64,000 nucleotides of DNA, taken from positions 4,092,001 to 4,156,000 of the forward strand of contig JAJUBI010000005.1 of the NCBI GenBank assembly GCA_022419385.1, given 5' to 3'. Of this stretch, positions 55,366-64,000 are shown in pieces. The notes beneath the pieces are model-generated. The model was given only the letters and a program-made list of their open reading frames with translations, was not told where the DNA came from and searched no databases. Within the stretch, counting starts at the first letter, position 1; every line of letters starts with the position of its first letter. Source of the stretch: Paraconiothyrium sp. Pb-2020. Lineage: Eukaryota > Ascomycota > Dothideomycetes > Pleosporales > Didymosphaeriaceae. Position numbers and translations under genes: made by a program.

Positions 55366-56061
55366 ATGGGAGGCAACCGCAAAGAGCGGCGCGCAGCCGG
55401 GAAAGGTACAAATGGCAACGCTAAGACCACAGGATCCGCCGTCCAGCCGTCGAACGAGATCGATGAAGAGGGCATCAACATGATCCTCCAGCACCCCGAC
55501 CGCTCCGGTCCCAAGGGAAAGACGCTGTTCGAGCTCGCCGAGGAACGCCAACGTGAGCTAGATATAGCGAATGGAAAGAAGCCGCGGTGGGACATTAATA
55601 AGGACAACACACCCGAGGGCGAGCGCTCGTTTAATGATGAAGAACCCCTGGGTCCCTTGGCAGAAGGGGTTCTGTATTCGCTCAGCATGGCCGTCATGCA
55701 CCTCACAGTCGACATTCTCGTCTATAGCCAGTACCGCGAAGACGTCATCTGGAACGAGATCTTCAAGCGTGCAGGAACCGCTCTGCCAATCTTCTTCCTC
55801 CTCGTCTACCTGACCCACGTCGAGTTCTCCAACCGTTTCCCGCTTCTACGCAACCTCGCCTTCTTCGTTGGGGCTATAGCTGCAGGGTGCTATCTTGTAC
55901 GCTCAGGAAACAAGTATGGATACTTCTTTGTCATGAAGACGGCACCTCCGGTTGCTACACTGTGGGTGTGGAGCACCATCGAGATGGACGTTCTATACTC
56001 TGCGCTGAGCGCTGCGATCGTGCTGGGATACTCTTGGTGGAACGGATTCAGTTTGTTTTAA
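55366..56061 (+). CDS. Multi-pass membrane protein, DUF7719-like
   Basis: A single-exon ORF of 231 residues. The first 95 residues are hydrophilic (MGGNRKERRAAGKGTNGNAK, then EEGINMILQHPDRSGPKGKTLFELAEERQRELDIANGKK). Four hydrophobic segments follow: SLSMAVMHLTVDILVYSQY, ALPIFFLLVYLTHVEF, LAFFVGAIAAGCYLV and VLYSALSAAIVLGYSWW, around an MKTAPPVATLWVWSTIEMD loop. The order resembles the fungal DUF7719 family of unknown function; that family name is from memory and uncertain. No signal peptide; topology suggests an internal membrane protein. The 199-base head-to-head arrangement with GPI12 suggests shared control. Confidence 0.8.
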   Translation: MGGNRKERRAAGKGTNGNAKTTGSAVQPSNEIDEEGINMILQHPDRSGPKGKTLFELAEERQRELDIANGKKPRWDINKDNTPEGERSFNDEEPLGPLAEGVLYSLSMAVMHLTVDILVYSQYREDVIWNEIFKRAGTALPIFFLLVYLTHVEFSNRFPLLRNLAFFVGAIAAGCYLVRSGNKYGYFFVMKTAPPVATLWVWSTIEMDVLYSALSAAIVLGYSWWNGFSLF

Positions 56062-58097
56062 TGAGTCACTGCTCATCGAATGCTGTCAGGCTCGTGCGGC
56101 ACGGCCACATATCCGATCTACCGAGAGGCCTTGGACCATAGCATCCGTCTACCTCCAACTCAATCCGATGCTCGACGTCTTTCACTCGGGGGCACCACTG
56201 TAACGCCCGCGATTTCGACGCCTCAACTGGCCTGCTCTCCCTCTCAGTGTCAGGCCGACCCTTCCATAGGCCTTTGAAGGCCAAGCCGTCATCTAGGGTA
56301 GATAATGCGCAATCATACCGCTCAGTATGACCACCTTAGTCTCTACACCATCCACAACATGGTGGCCTGAAAACTATAGATACGAGGCTTGGTTCACCAC
56401 CAGCACACAGGGCTAAGAGAACGACGAACCCATCATGACTCTGGATTGACGTAACCCCTGTCGCTTTATACTGAGCCTGGGCCGATGTGAAGCGGCCCTT
56501 GAGGCTACATACAGGCGCCTGTGATGCCATAACCCGGCTCCACCGGATGCTGGATGTTCGAGAAGACTGCAGAAAAGTTCGTGTATACCTAGGTCGGATG
56601 TGAACTCATGTGAGTGAGCTGTAGTAGAAAGTGAATATGAAAACTCCTCCAGATGATTACCCGCTTCGAGCACAGAAGTAAAGCGCGATGCGAGGTCCTT
56701 TTCCGTATATGAAGACAGTGTGGTATCCGTTGATGCAGACTGCTATGTTCGGCATTGTAGTATCGTACAGTGTCGTGATATCGGATTATCGTGTCGCTTA
56801 CGGACACAAAAACCTCAGCTTCCCCTGTCAGCACGGCTGTGCCCGAGAGGCTGCAACCGCCGATGGCTAGGAAGCATCACTCGAAAAAGGGAGAGTACAG
56901 ATCAATATGCCCTCTCAGTTCTCGGACGTAGGCTTAGCCGTATCCCTAAATCATTCAAGCGTATCCTTATTCACGACAATGATACTCAAGAGAAAGATCG
57001 CGTACGTTCCACCCACCAGGTGGCCATGCTTCGAAATGTACACTATTATTACACTTGTATCACAAACAATGGTACAGAAATTTGCAACTATGTTCGCTGC
57101 AGTAATAGTGCAGGGGTCGGTGCCCAGCTGGGTCACAGCTAAGCCTCTCCTATAAAAATCATCAAGGGCGACAGTGAGTTAAGAGACATCCTTGCTGATG
57201 CTGCGCTACAGTTGTTTGGAGGCTGTTGGGCGGTTACGGGCCATCAGATGGATTCTCATGGGGCCCATGTGTTGACAATGTACACACTTCAATGCAATGC
57301 ACCAGTATTGAGATATTCGCCATTGCAACGATTTTTGAAGAGGTCGATGCGAACATGAAATGTTGAGGTAGACTATAATTATCTGACACTGTTGATGTTG
57401 TACCGGTAGGGTGGGACAAGACTTCCCCGCCTTCCTTAAGATGGAAAATCCGCCCTTCCCTCAACCTCACGTCCATTGTCAGCAACCCCTTCTCGACCAT
57501 GTCCTGTCCTATCTCAGCAGCATCCATCGTCCTTATGAGTTTTCGTTGGCCTGCGGAAAACATCATGATGACTAGTGGCTGCCCTGAGATGACCGTACCT
57601 TGGGACGCCTCTTTCCAGAATGCGAGACCCCAAATCCACGATGCCAACGGCTTGATCCTATCAAACAGTTTCAGCGGATATATATTTGGCTAACGGCCCC
57701 ACATTATCGACCCGGCTGCTGCGCGCATCAGACTGCGCCCGTTGGTCCCCCACATGTTCGGCTGCGCGTTAGCCACGAAGGATGCATGTAATCAGAAACC
57801 ACCATCCCACCTGCACGAATCGCCGTCATGCCCAGGTGGTCCGAAGACAACGTGACATCACCAATACGGCGCACACTCAGCTTCATAACCACACAGGGAC
57901 GTCTGCCTGATACGGGCGTATTGCGCCTAATGCTACCAAAGGGTGTTTGTCTTCAGTCGGTAGACGTACAACGCATCCCATTGGTGCGGGGCCGTTCTTG
58001 TGGTGTTGGGGCTGAGGATGGATGAGCCATTGCCCAAAAATGGCATCGAAGTATAACGGGCTACGCTAGTCCCGTTTATATAAGTATATCTCCTTGC
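56062..58097. other. Two-kilobase region without a supported gene
   Basis: It holds the 3' flank of the membrane-protein gene and the promoter of the FAD oxidase gene. A minus-strand frame at 57234-57647 (AFWKEASQGTVISGQPLVIMMF) reads for 137 codons without an ATG and looks vaguely protein-like; so does a 45-codon minus-strand frame starting at an ATG near 57,890 (GDVTLSSDHLGMTAIRAGGM). They might be the remains of a decayed gene, but I could not assemble a coherent one. Confidence 0.45.
58077..58083 (+). promoter_or_regulatory. TATA box of the FAD oxidase gene
   Basis: TATATAA 15 bases before the upstream ATG at 58098. Transcription usually starts about 30 or more bases downstream of a TATA box, so the ATG at 58158 (or 58191) is the more likely initiator. 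Confidence 0.55.
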
Positions 58098-58157
58098 ATG
58101 AGTAGCTATCGCCATTGCGTTGTTTCTTCGGGTACCTCCTCCCATTCAAAATCATTC

Positions 58158-60235
58158 ATGGTGTGGAAAGCGATTCCGCAGCCTACACCCATGTATTCCG
58201 ACGAAATCCGGCCATTGCTGAGGGCCAAAGCAACCTCATGGGTGCGCAGGAGTGGACAAGAGACTGATTTCGACAGCAAGGCGCAGAGCAAGCGGTACTC
58301 CACATGGGTACTCGTTTGCAGTTGTATCTTGTTTGGATACTTCTGCTTCCATCAGACTGGTCTCCCATTACTGAGGGCCGATGTTACCTCCAACTCTTCG
58401 ATCCAAGGAAGTGACCCTCTACAATTCAACTATACGTGCGTGCCATCGCAGGCATGTTGGCCAACGACGAGCCAGTGGGCTGATTTCAACCGCACGATCA
58501 ATGGAAATCTCAAGCTTACAGTTCCTTGGGCAGAGCCATGCTACTCTAGCTCTGATGGATGCCAACAAGTCACGACTAATTATATGAATAGTTCTGCGAG
58601 AACTTCTCAGTATGGCGCAATGGAATTCCTGGACTGGGAATCTTGCGGCCTGTCCAGCTGCATGCTCAACTCTTTTTCGCCCTCCGCTCCCGTGGATGGG
58701 ACCTGCTCACTTGGACGTCTTTCGACGTACCACGTTGAAGCACATACGGCGAATGATATCCAGAAGACACTAAACTTTGTTCGAGCCCATGATATCCGCC
58801 TATCGATCAAGAACTCTGGCCACGACTATTTCGGCCGCAGCAATGCAGCCAACTCCCTTGCAATATGGACTCGAAACATGAAGAATGCCCAATATCACAA
58901 GACGTACCAGGCGAGAGGATGTCAGTCTACTTTTGAGAATGTAGGAGAGGTAGGAGCGGGAATCTCAGCGCAAGAGGCATGGGAGTTTTTCGAACCTCTC
59001 GGAATGCTTGTCACCGTCGGCGCTACCGGCTCTGTCGGCATTGCCGGTGGTTATGGTCAAGGAGGAGGACATGGGCCGCTCGGGCCAATGTATGGATTGA
59101 TGGTCGACAATGCGATTGAGTTCGATGTCATCACCGCAGACGGTCAAGCACGCACAATTAACGCCTGTAGTGCTGCTGAAGATGCTGAACTCTTCTGGGC
59201 AATGCGTGGAGGTGGAGGCGGCACGTTCGCAGTCTTGATATCTTACAGGTTTCAGCTTCATCCGGCGGTACCGCTCAATGTGTACAGCTTCCAGGCCAGC
59301 TTCCCGATCCCAGACGGACAGCTCGACATTACGGAGTCCGCCGTGCACCGCGATGTGGTTCGTGCATTAGCTTCGAGTCAAGCGCTGTTCGCATCGCATG
59401 GGATGGCAGGCTATAACTTTGTTTTGGCGGATCATATGGTCTCTCTGCAAATCCTTCCCTCGACGAACACTGAGCTCATCAAGAACATAACGTCAACTTA
59501 CAACGAGTTCCTTACCCGCTACCCTGGCCTCAACATCACTGAGAATACTTACTACACATTTCGCAAGTTCTCTGAGTGGTATGCGTTTGCGCAGACTCCT
59601 TCAATTGCCCGTAACGGGCCTGTGGGCGTAGGTATATCTGAGTCAGGCCGATTCCTGCCCAAGAGGCTCTTCTCCAAGCCAGAATCGGTCGAGAAACTTG
59701 TAGATGCCGTTGTAACTGCCATGCAATTTTCCTTACAACATGGAGGCGGCGGAGCTGCACAGCTGTATGCTACCGGGCCGTTTAGTCACCCCGTCAACAG
59801 TGGGACAGGCGTAAATCCAGCCTTTCGCGATGCATTATGGGAGGTTATTATGGGAGGTATCTGGACGAGTAACACCCCAGACTCAATACGACACCAGATT
59901 CGCAACACCATCTCCGCATCTGTTGAGCCTTTCAAGGCTCTAACTCCTGGTGGTGGCTGCTACATGAACGAGGGTGACTGGACAGAAGACAATTGGCAGC
60001 AGACATTCTTTGGCAGCAACTACGATAGGCTACTGGAAGTGAAGAGGCTATTTGACCCGACCGGTCTATTCAACTGCTGGAAGTGTGTTGGTTGGTCTGG
60101 TTACGATGAGTGAGTCTGACAGCATCCGGTGACACATTCTGGAATTGACTAACTCACAGCAGCCCTATGTATTCGTGCTACTCACAGAGCCGTACACACC
60201 CAAACCCTACAATACCCCTTGGCCCAGTGGGTTGA
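58158..60235 (+). CDS. FAD-dependent oxidoreductase (berberine bridge enzyme-like), membrane-anchored
   Basis: Two exons, 58158-60109 and 60160-60235, with a 50-base GTGAGT...GACTAAC...CAG intron in phase 2. Splicing replaces the apparent stop with DSPMYSCYSQ, giving about 675 residues (695 from the upstream ATG). Counted from 58098, residues 68-84 (STWVLVCSCILFGYFCF) are a single membrane segment after a 67-residue cytosolic head. The FAD-binding domain (FAD_binding_4) includes SIKNSGHDYFGRS, whose His242 is the expected covalent flavin attachment residue, and GATGSVGIAGGYGQGGGHGPLGPMYGL. No Cys stands where bicovalent enzymes have one, so attachment is at most monocovalent. The C-terminal BBE motif is FNCWKCVGWSGYD. 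Such enzymes oxidise sugars or secondary-metabolite alcohols with oxygen; the substrate is unknown. An exported, anchored luminal domain is predicted. Confidence 0.9.
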
Positions 60236-61075
60236 GGAAGACTGACCACACGTTTCGGTATCGGCTGCCTATCGGTGCCAATATGCTCATCACCAATTGT
60301 TGCCCTTTGCAACCTTTCGGCGCCACCTTCCTGCACTCACGAGAACTGCTCTTCCGAATCCGCCTATCTCTGACCATCTTGTCACACAAAGAATCCTGTT
60401 CTTTTCGCCATTGTGCTCATTTCGTTGGTCGCCTGGAGGCGCGCAGCACACAAAGAGACCTTGTTCTTCAGCTTCTGCGCTCATCTCAGATGAGCAAATC
60501 CAGATAGGCCTCGAACAGTCAGTCGCCTGGGTACCTACAGATTCGTGAGCGCGTAGGTAACCATGCGCTACTCAACGTGTTACTCACAAAGCAGTCTCGC
60601 GGCATGGTCGAACGGTACTGACCAATCAGAGTGCGGTACGGGAGATTGCGACGGGGGCGGGCCAACGAGCAGCGCTGAATCGCGCGTTTGCCTCGCTCGG
60701 TGACGGTGAACAATTCAAGATTGAGGCGATGGCCGGTGAATGGAAGAGATTGCGACAGAGAGTTATCTTTGCCGCCTGACCCAGCAACGCAAGTCCGCAA
60801 CCCTCAACATCAACGCACGACCAAACACAGCTGAACCAACGCCCAGCGATCGCCATTTCCCGGCGCCTTATACGACAAATCTCCGCCCCAGGACCACTAG
60901 CTGTGCCACAGGGGTCGATCTGCGACAATAAGCGAGTTTGTCAAGAGGTATATCCAACTACCCCGTCCCTCCACTAGCACTTTTCCTTTTTCCCGCATTC
61001 TACCCTGCCCTCAACCTCTCTTTTCCTAACCCCAGTCACTCTTTTGGAGCGTATCTTGACGGTACGGAGACCAAC
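60236..61075. other. Intergenic region with an imperfect direct repeat
   Basis: No gene is supported. Two imperfect 41-base copies beginning CACACAAAGA occur at 60383-60423 and 60447-60487. The right end is a pyrimidine-rich promoter/leader for the thaumatin-like gene. Confidence 0.5.
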
Positions 61076-62281
61076 ATGTCGAGCCGACTCGTTCTCGTCT
61101 TTGCGCTGGCGCTGGGCGCCGCGGCCAGCTTTCCCCGGCACCATAGGCACCATCACCACCAGCGCGCCGCGGCCAATACTTGCGCAGTCATGGTTACGGA
61201 GACAGTCTATGTGACAGCGATTGCCCCGCCCGGCCAGAGTACGTCTTCAGTCGCGGATCTCCCCAGCTTTGTTCTCAACTCGTCTCCGGTTCTTCCTTCG
61301 TCGTCGGTCGTTGCGCCGCCTGTGTCCTCAATTGTTGCGCCGCCTGCATCCTCAATTGTTGCGCCGCCTGTTTCGTCAGTCGTTGCGCCGCCAGCATCCT
61401 CGGTCGTTGCGCCGCCTCCGTCCTCGAGCGCTGCTTACACCGCACCTGTGCCGCTCCCCTCTGCACCGCCAGCATCCTCAAGCGTTGCTTATGTCGCATC
61501 CGTGCCGCCTTCTTCTACGCCGCCAGCCAATGGAGCCACCTCAACTGGCGTGAGCCAGACGCAGCCAACGGCCGACTCTTCACTGCTGTGTCCGCACGTC
61601 ATGGACCAGGCGCAAGCCGCTGGAGAACCCATTCCACCTATGCCCGTGGGTGCCGACAGAGATCCCAGCGTTGTCACCTACAATGCATTGCCAACACTGG
61701 CCGCGGCGCTCTGTGAGGCTCCGTCCAACTTCCACAGGCTCACGACAACACCAAACCAAGGTTCGATCAAGAATTCCTGCAAGTACGAAGTGTACGTGGA
61801 TTCCATGGGCTGTGGCAAGGGTGCACAACATCAACTTATCCCTGCCGGCCAAACCTGGAGCGAGCCATTGCGGTCTTGCCCTCCTGAGGAAGGCACTGTC
61901 GTCTACAAAGTCACAAAGGCAGACGAGCCTGCTAAGCCTGTTCAATTCGAAGTTGGCCTAAGCGTCAACCCCGGTCAGGAAAACTCAGTGTGGTACGACA
62001 TCAGCTTCCTCGATTGCATGGTACCTAATACTACCGATCTGAGCGCCTGCCCAGGCTGGGAAGGCGGCGTGCAATGCGTCCCTGGAAAACAAGGCTGCCA
62101 GGTGTTCGTCTGCGGCCCTGGCGAGTATTGCGACGGCAGCACATATACTGTGCCTGAATTCGGCATCATCGTGGCTGGAGAATTCAAGAACGACGACTGG
62201 AGGGTAAAGGCGGGGTCTCCTGTTACTGCATGCGACACCAGGCAGGAGGGAATTGCATTCGAGCTTTGTGCTGCAACCTAG
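61076..62281 (+). CDS. Secreted thaumatin-like protein with Pro/Ser-rich repeats
   Basis: A single exon; the ATG at 61076 gives 401 residues. Residues 1-18 (MSSRLVLVFALALGAAAS) are a signal peptide, followed by a His-rich HHRHHHHQRAA stretch. Residues 76-115 are five 8-residue repeats of the form SSxVAPPx, then a Ser/Pro linker likely to be O-glycosylated. The C-terminal domain (residues about 240-400) has paired cysteines: SIKNSCKYEVYVDSMGCGKG, RSCPPEEGTVVYKV, WYDISFLDCMVPN, ACPGWEGGVQCVPGKQGCQVFVCGPGEYCDGS. This resembles fungal thaumatin-like/BYS1-type extracellular proteins, some of which bind glucan. The repeats suggest a wall-spanning stalk. Exact family assignment is moderate. Confidence 0.82.
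   Translation: MSSRLVLVFALALGAAASFPRHHRHHHHQRAAANTCAVMVTETVYVTAIAPPGQSTSSVADLPSFVLNSSPVLPSSSVVAPPVSSIVAPPASSIVAPPVSSVVAPPASSVVAPPPSSSAAYTAPVPLPSAPPASSSVAYVASVPPSSTPPANGATSTGVSQTQPTADSSLLCPHVMDQAQAAGEPIPPMPVGADRDPSVVTYNALPTLAAALCEAPSNFHRLTTTPNQGSIKNSCKYEVYVDSMGCGKGAQHQLIPAGQTWSEPLRSCPPEEGTVVYKVTKADEPAKPVQFEVGLSVNPGQENSVWYDISFLDCMVPNTTDLSACPGWEGGVQCVPGKQGCQVFVCGPGEYCDGSTYTVPEFGIIVAGEFKNDDWRVKAGSPVTACDTRQEGIAFELCAAT
61301..61420 (+). repeat. Five tandem 24-base repeats
   Basis: Five consecutive 24-base units starting TCGTCGGTCGTTGCGCCGCC encode SSVVAPPV, SSIVAPPA, SSIVAPPV, SSVVAPPA and SSVVAPPP. The units differ mainly at third codon positions, so protein sequence is preserved. Repeat-unit number is likely to vary between strains, as in other fungal wall proteins. 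Confidence 0.9.
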
Positions 62282-63313
62282 GCAATTTCTGTTTCTCTCT
62301 CCGCCGCTGACCAGGCGTCTTTTGCATTCTCTATACCGCCAAACAAGCGGTTTTCTGTTTCATGGTCATGGTTTTCGCAATTGTTGAAGGGACTCTGGAG
62401 GAACAGAGTGTTACCCAACTTTGTCGGTCTTGCTTGTGGCTGGATGGCTTCTTTTCTTGCATATTAGATCGACGACGATGACGTACGAGAAGTGCTGGCT
62501 GACTTCGGTGTACATTCGGTCGATGGCTGAACGATGAATATACCCAGTTCCTTGTTAACCTGAAAGATCGATGCGTGATGCAAAGTCGAATATGTCATCT
62601 TGATGACTGCGTAATGGGTAGCTCAACCAGTTCGTCGTCTCTAAAGGTATGTCCGTCTTGGTCCTGCGAATACCGAGAGTCCTGTGGCTGCTGAAATGGT
62701 CAAAATTTTGAACGTTGGCGCGCTAGCAGTACAGGCACTTCGGTGATCACGATGCTCACGCATTCGGCTTTCAAGCTCTCCGCGCTCATACTTGTATCGT
62801 CGAAGCCGCTAGGAAGCATTGTTACTAGAACGTATGTGTTCATATATCCTCACCATTGGCAGGTGGGCGGCATCTCACCAACCATGCATGACTAGGATGT
62901 TAGTTCTAGGATCGCATTCCTCGTACGTAAGTTATTGAGCACGTGGTTGGCCCTTTTACTCGAACGTCCAATCCAAGATATTCGACCGCTGGCTCAGTAG
63001 TGGGTAAATGCCTCAAGTCTTCCCAAAATCCCTCACGCTAACGTCAGAAAGCCAATCTTCGCCCTTTCGTGTACGGGACAAGAAATGATGTGCTCTTTGC
63101 TAAGTTCTTTGTTTCCATCATTTCCGCATGGCGCAAGGCGCAGGAGGCTGCTTCTTCACTTGGGTATTTGTTTAAGTCCACTCCTGACTACCGAAGGTCA
63201 ATCATCTGTTACACCACCTGCTTCGATCATTGGAACGAGACACCAACCATACAGTAACATCTTACTCATTCCACTTGCACACACCTTGAGGGACCAGCGG
63301 ACCGCATACAACA
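62282..63313. other. Intergenic region without a supported gene
   Basis: 3' flank of the thaumatin-like gene and promoter of the TRK gene. A CACGTGG E-box-like site lies near 62940. Short ORFs lack family resemblance. Confidence 0.5.
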
Positions 63314-63944
63314 ATGTGGAGGCCTCCTTTGAATTTCATTACTCTGCACTGTCAGTATTGCGAACTATATCCAAATTTCTTCCAACTAAAGTTCGTGTCA
63401 ATAGATGCATACATCTTGTGCATGGGCATCATGGGGCTTATCACCTTGTACCCGTATGGGAATCTGAGCGCTGTCGATGCCTACTTCTTTGGCGTCAGCG
63501 CGACCACCGAGTCTGGGTTGAACCCGTACGCGAACCCCCCACGCAGTGCTCTTGATTGCTTCTGACAGGTGCGCAGAGTCGATGTAAAAACTTTGAAAAC
63601 TTACCAACAGATTGTCATCTACTTCCTCCCCATTGTTACCAATTTAGGCTTCATCAACATCGTTGTCGTTATCGTTCGTTTACGGTGGTTCCAGAAACGG
63701 CTTGACAGCATTGGTAAGATCAGACTTGGCTTTGTACCACCATTGATATACGAAGCGACTCATTGACAGTCTTAGCTCCGACACTGCTCCGTTCGAGTCT
63801 CACGAAGCAGAATGTCCACGAGCCCAAGGACTTGGAAGCCAATTTAGCCCAGCTCCGTGACAAGTCAGGAACAGATTTGAACACCAGTCCTGCGATTATC
63901 AGGAAGGACCCACAGCGCTCTCTTGCAATTAATATGATCCGAGC
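63314..63944 (+). CDS. TRK-type potassium transporter, 5' part (cut by window end)
   Basis: Partial gene; exons 63314-63525, 63577-63713 and 63776-63944 (donor GTGAGT at 63945) are in phase, and the rest lies beyond the window. The N-terminus starts MWRPPLNFITLH, followed by the first membrane segment (SIDAYILCMGIMGLITLYPYG). The conserved pore motif is SATTESGLNPVDVKTLKTYQQ, where the glycine of SGLN lines the K+ filter of Trk/Ktr proteins. IVIYFLPIVTNLGFINIVVVIVRLRWFQKRL is the next membrane hairpin and basic cytosolic turn. Fungal Trk1/Trk2 mediate high-affinity potassium uptake at the plasma membrane. The intron at 63526-63576 uses GTACGC...CAG, and that at 63714-63775 GTAAGA...TAG. Whether the ATG is the true start is uncertain. 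Confidence 0.82.
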
Positions 63945-64000
63945 GTGAGTCTGTTCTTGCATGCCCCGACACTACACTGTCGTCACGCTGACCTGCCCAA

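Noticed and set aside
63351..63391. A 41-base GTCAGT...CTAAAG intron in the TRK gene
   Set aside because: Removing it shifts the reading frame away from the conserved downstream membrane segment; the unspliced frame is continuous, so no intron was called.
1..64000. A secondary-metabolite cluster, CRISPR array, mobile element or bacterial-type operon
   Set aside because: No PKS, NRPS, terpene synthase, transposase, reverse transcriptase, integrase, spaced direct-repeat array or polycistronic layout was seen; the FAD oxidase and the epimerase are too far apart to imply a cluster.

Overview
The window is nuclear DNA of a filamentous ascomycete. Genes are dense, on both strands, and split by short introns of about 45 to 110 bases with GT-AG borders and CTAAC/CTAAT-like branch sites. 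The proteins are fungal: a Zn2Cys6 regulator, a SAC7-type RhoGAP, DOT1, the septation GTPase SPG1, a GPI-anchored Ser/Thr-rich wall protein and a berberine-bridge-type oxidase. The mix fits Dothideomycetes, probably Pleosporales, but that is an inference from gene style. I see no bacterial, plasmid, viral or transposon genes and no convincing tRNA or rRNA.

Layout. 0.3-5.6 kb: methyltransferase, eIF4E-like cap-binding protein, NOPCHAP1/DUF4598-like protein, oil-body-associated (OBAP/DUF1264) protein. 7.2-9.9 kb: a five-exon C2H2 regulator. 11.4-15.2 kb: a hypothetical protein, a GFA/CENP-V-type gene broken by one in-frame TGA, and prohibitin 1. 15.7-25.1 kb: a large disordered protein, a GPI-anchored protein and a SAC7/BAG7-type RhoGAP. 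26.3-32.4 kb: TIM9, a doubtful small spliced ORF, a DCG1-like racemase, an F-box protein and a small secreted protein. 32.7-41.4 kb: DOT1, an NAD(P)-dependent epimerase, a RING protein and two hypotheticals. 41.8-44.1 kb: a Zn2Cys6 regulator whose start codon appears to be split by an intron. 45.0-49.6 kb: RRB1/GRWD1 divergent from SPG1, then exosome subunit CSL4. 49.8-56.1 kb: a disordered protein, an F-box protein, and the GPI12/PIG-L deacetylase divergent from a membrane protein. 58.1-62.3 kb: a membrane-anchored FAD oxidase and a thaumatin-like secreted protein. 63.3 kb to the end: the 5' part of a TRK-type potassium transporter.

The genes do not form one pathway. This is mainly a housekeeping region: ribosome and RNA biogenesis (NOPCHAP1-like, RRB1, CSL4), mitochondria (PHB1, TIM9), GPI-anchor synthesis (GPI12), septation and Rho signalling (SPG1, SAC7) and chromatin (DOT1), with lineage-variable secreted, F-box and redox genes between. 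Exon structures were assembled by eye from splice signals, reading phase and remembered family conservation; no alignment or expression data were available. I found no convincing undescribed multi-gene system. The most unusual signals are the TGA at a zinc-ligand cysteine of the GFA gene, the intron-split start codon, a GC-AG intron inside a zinc finger, and a run of SUMO-consensus repeats in DOT1.
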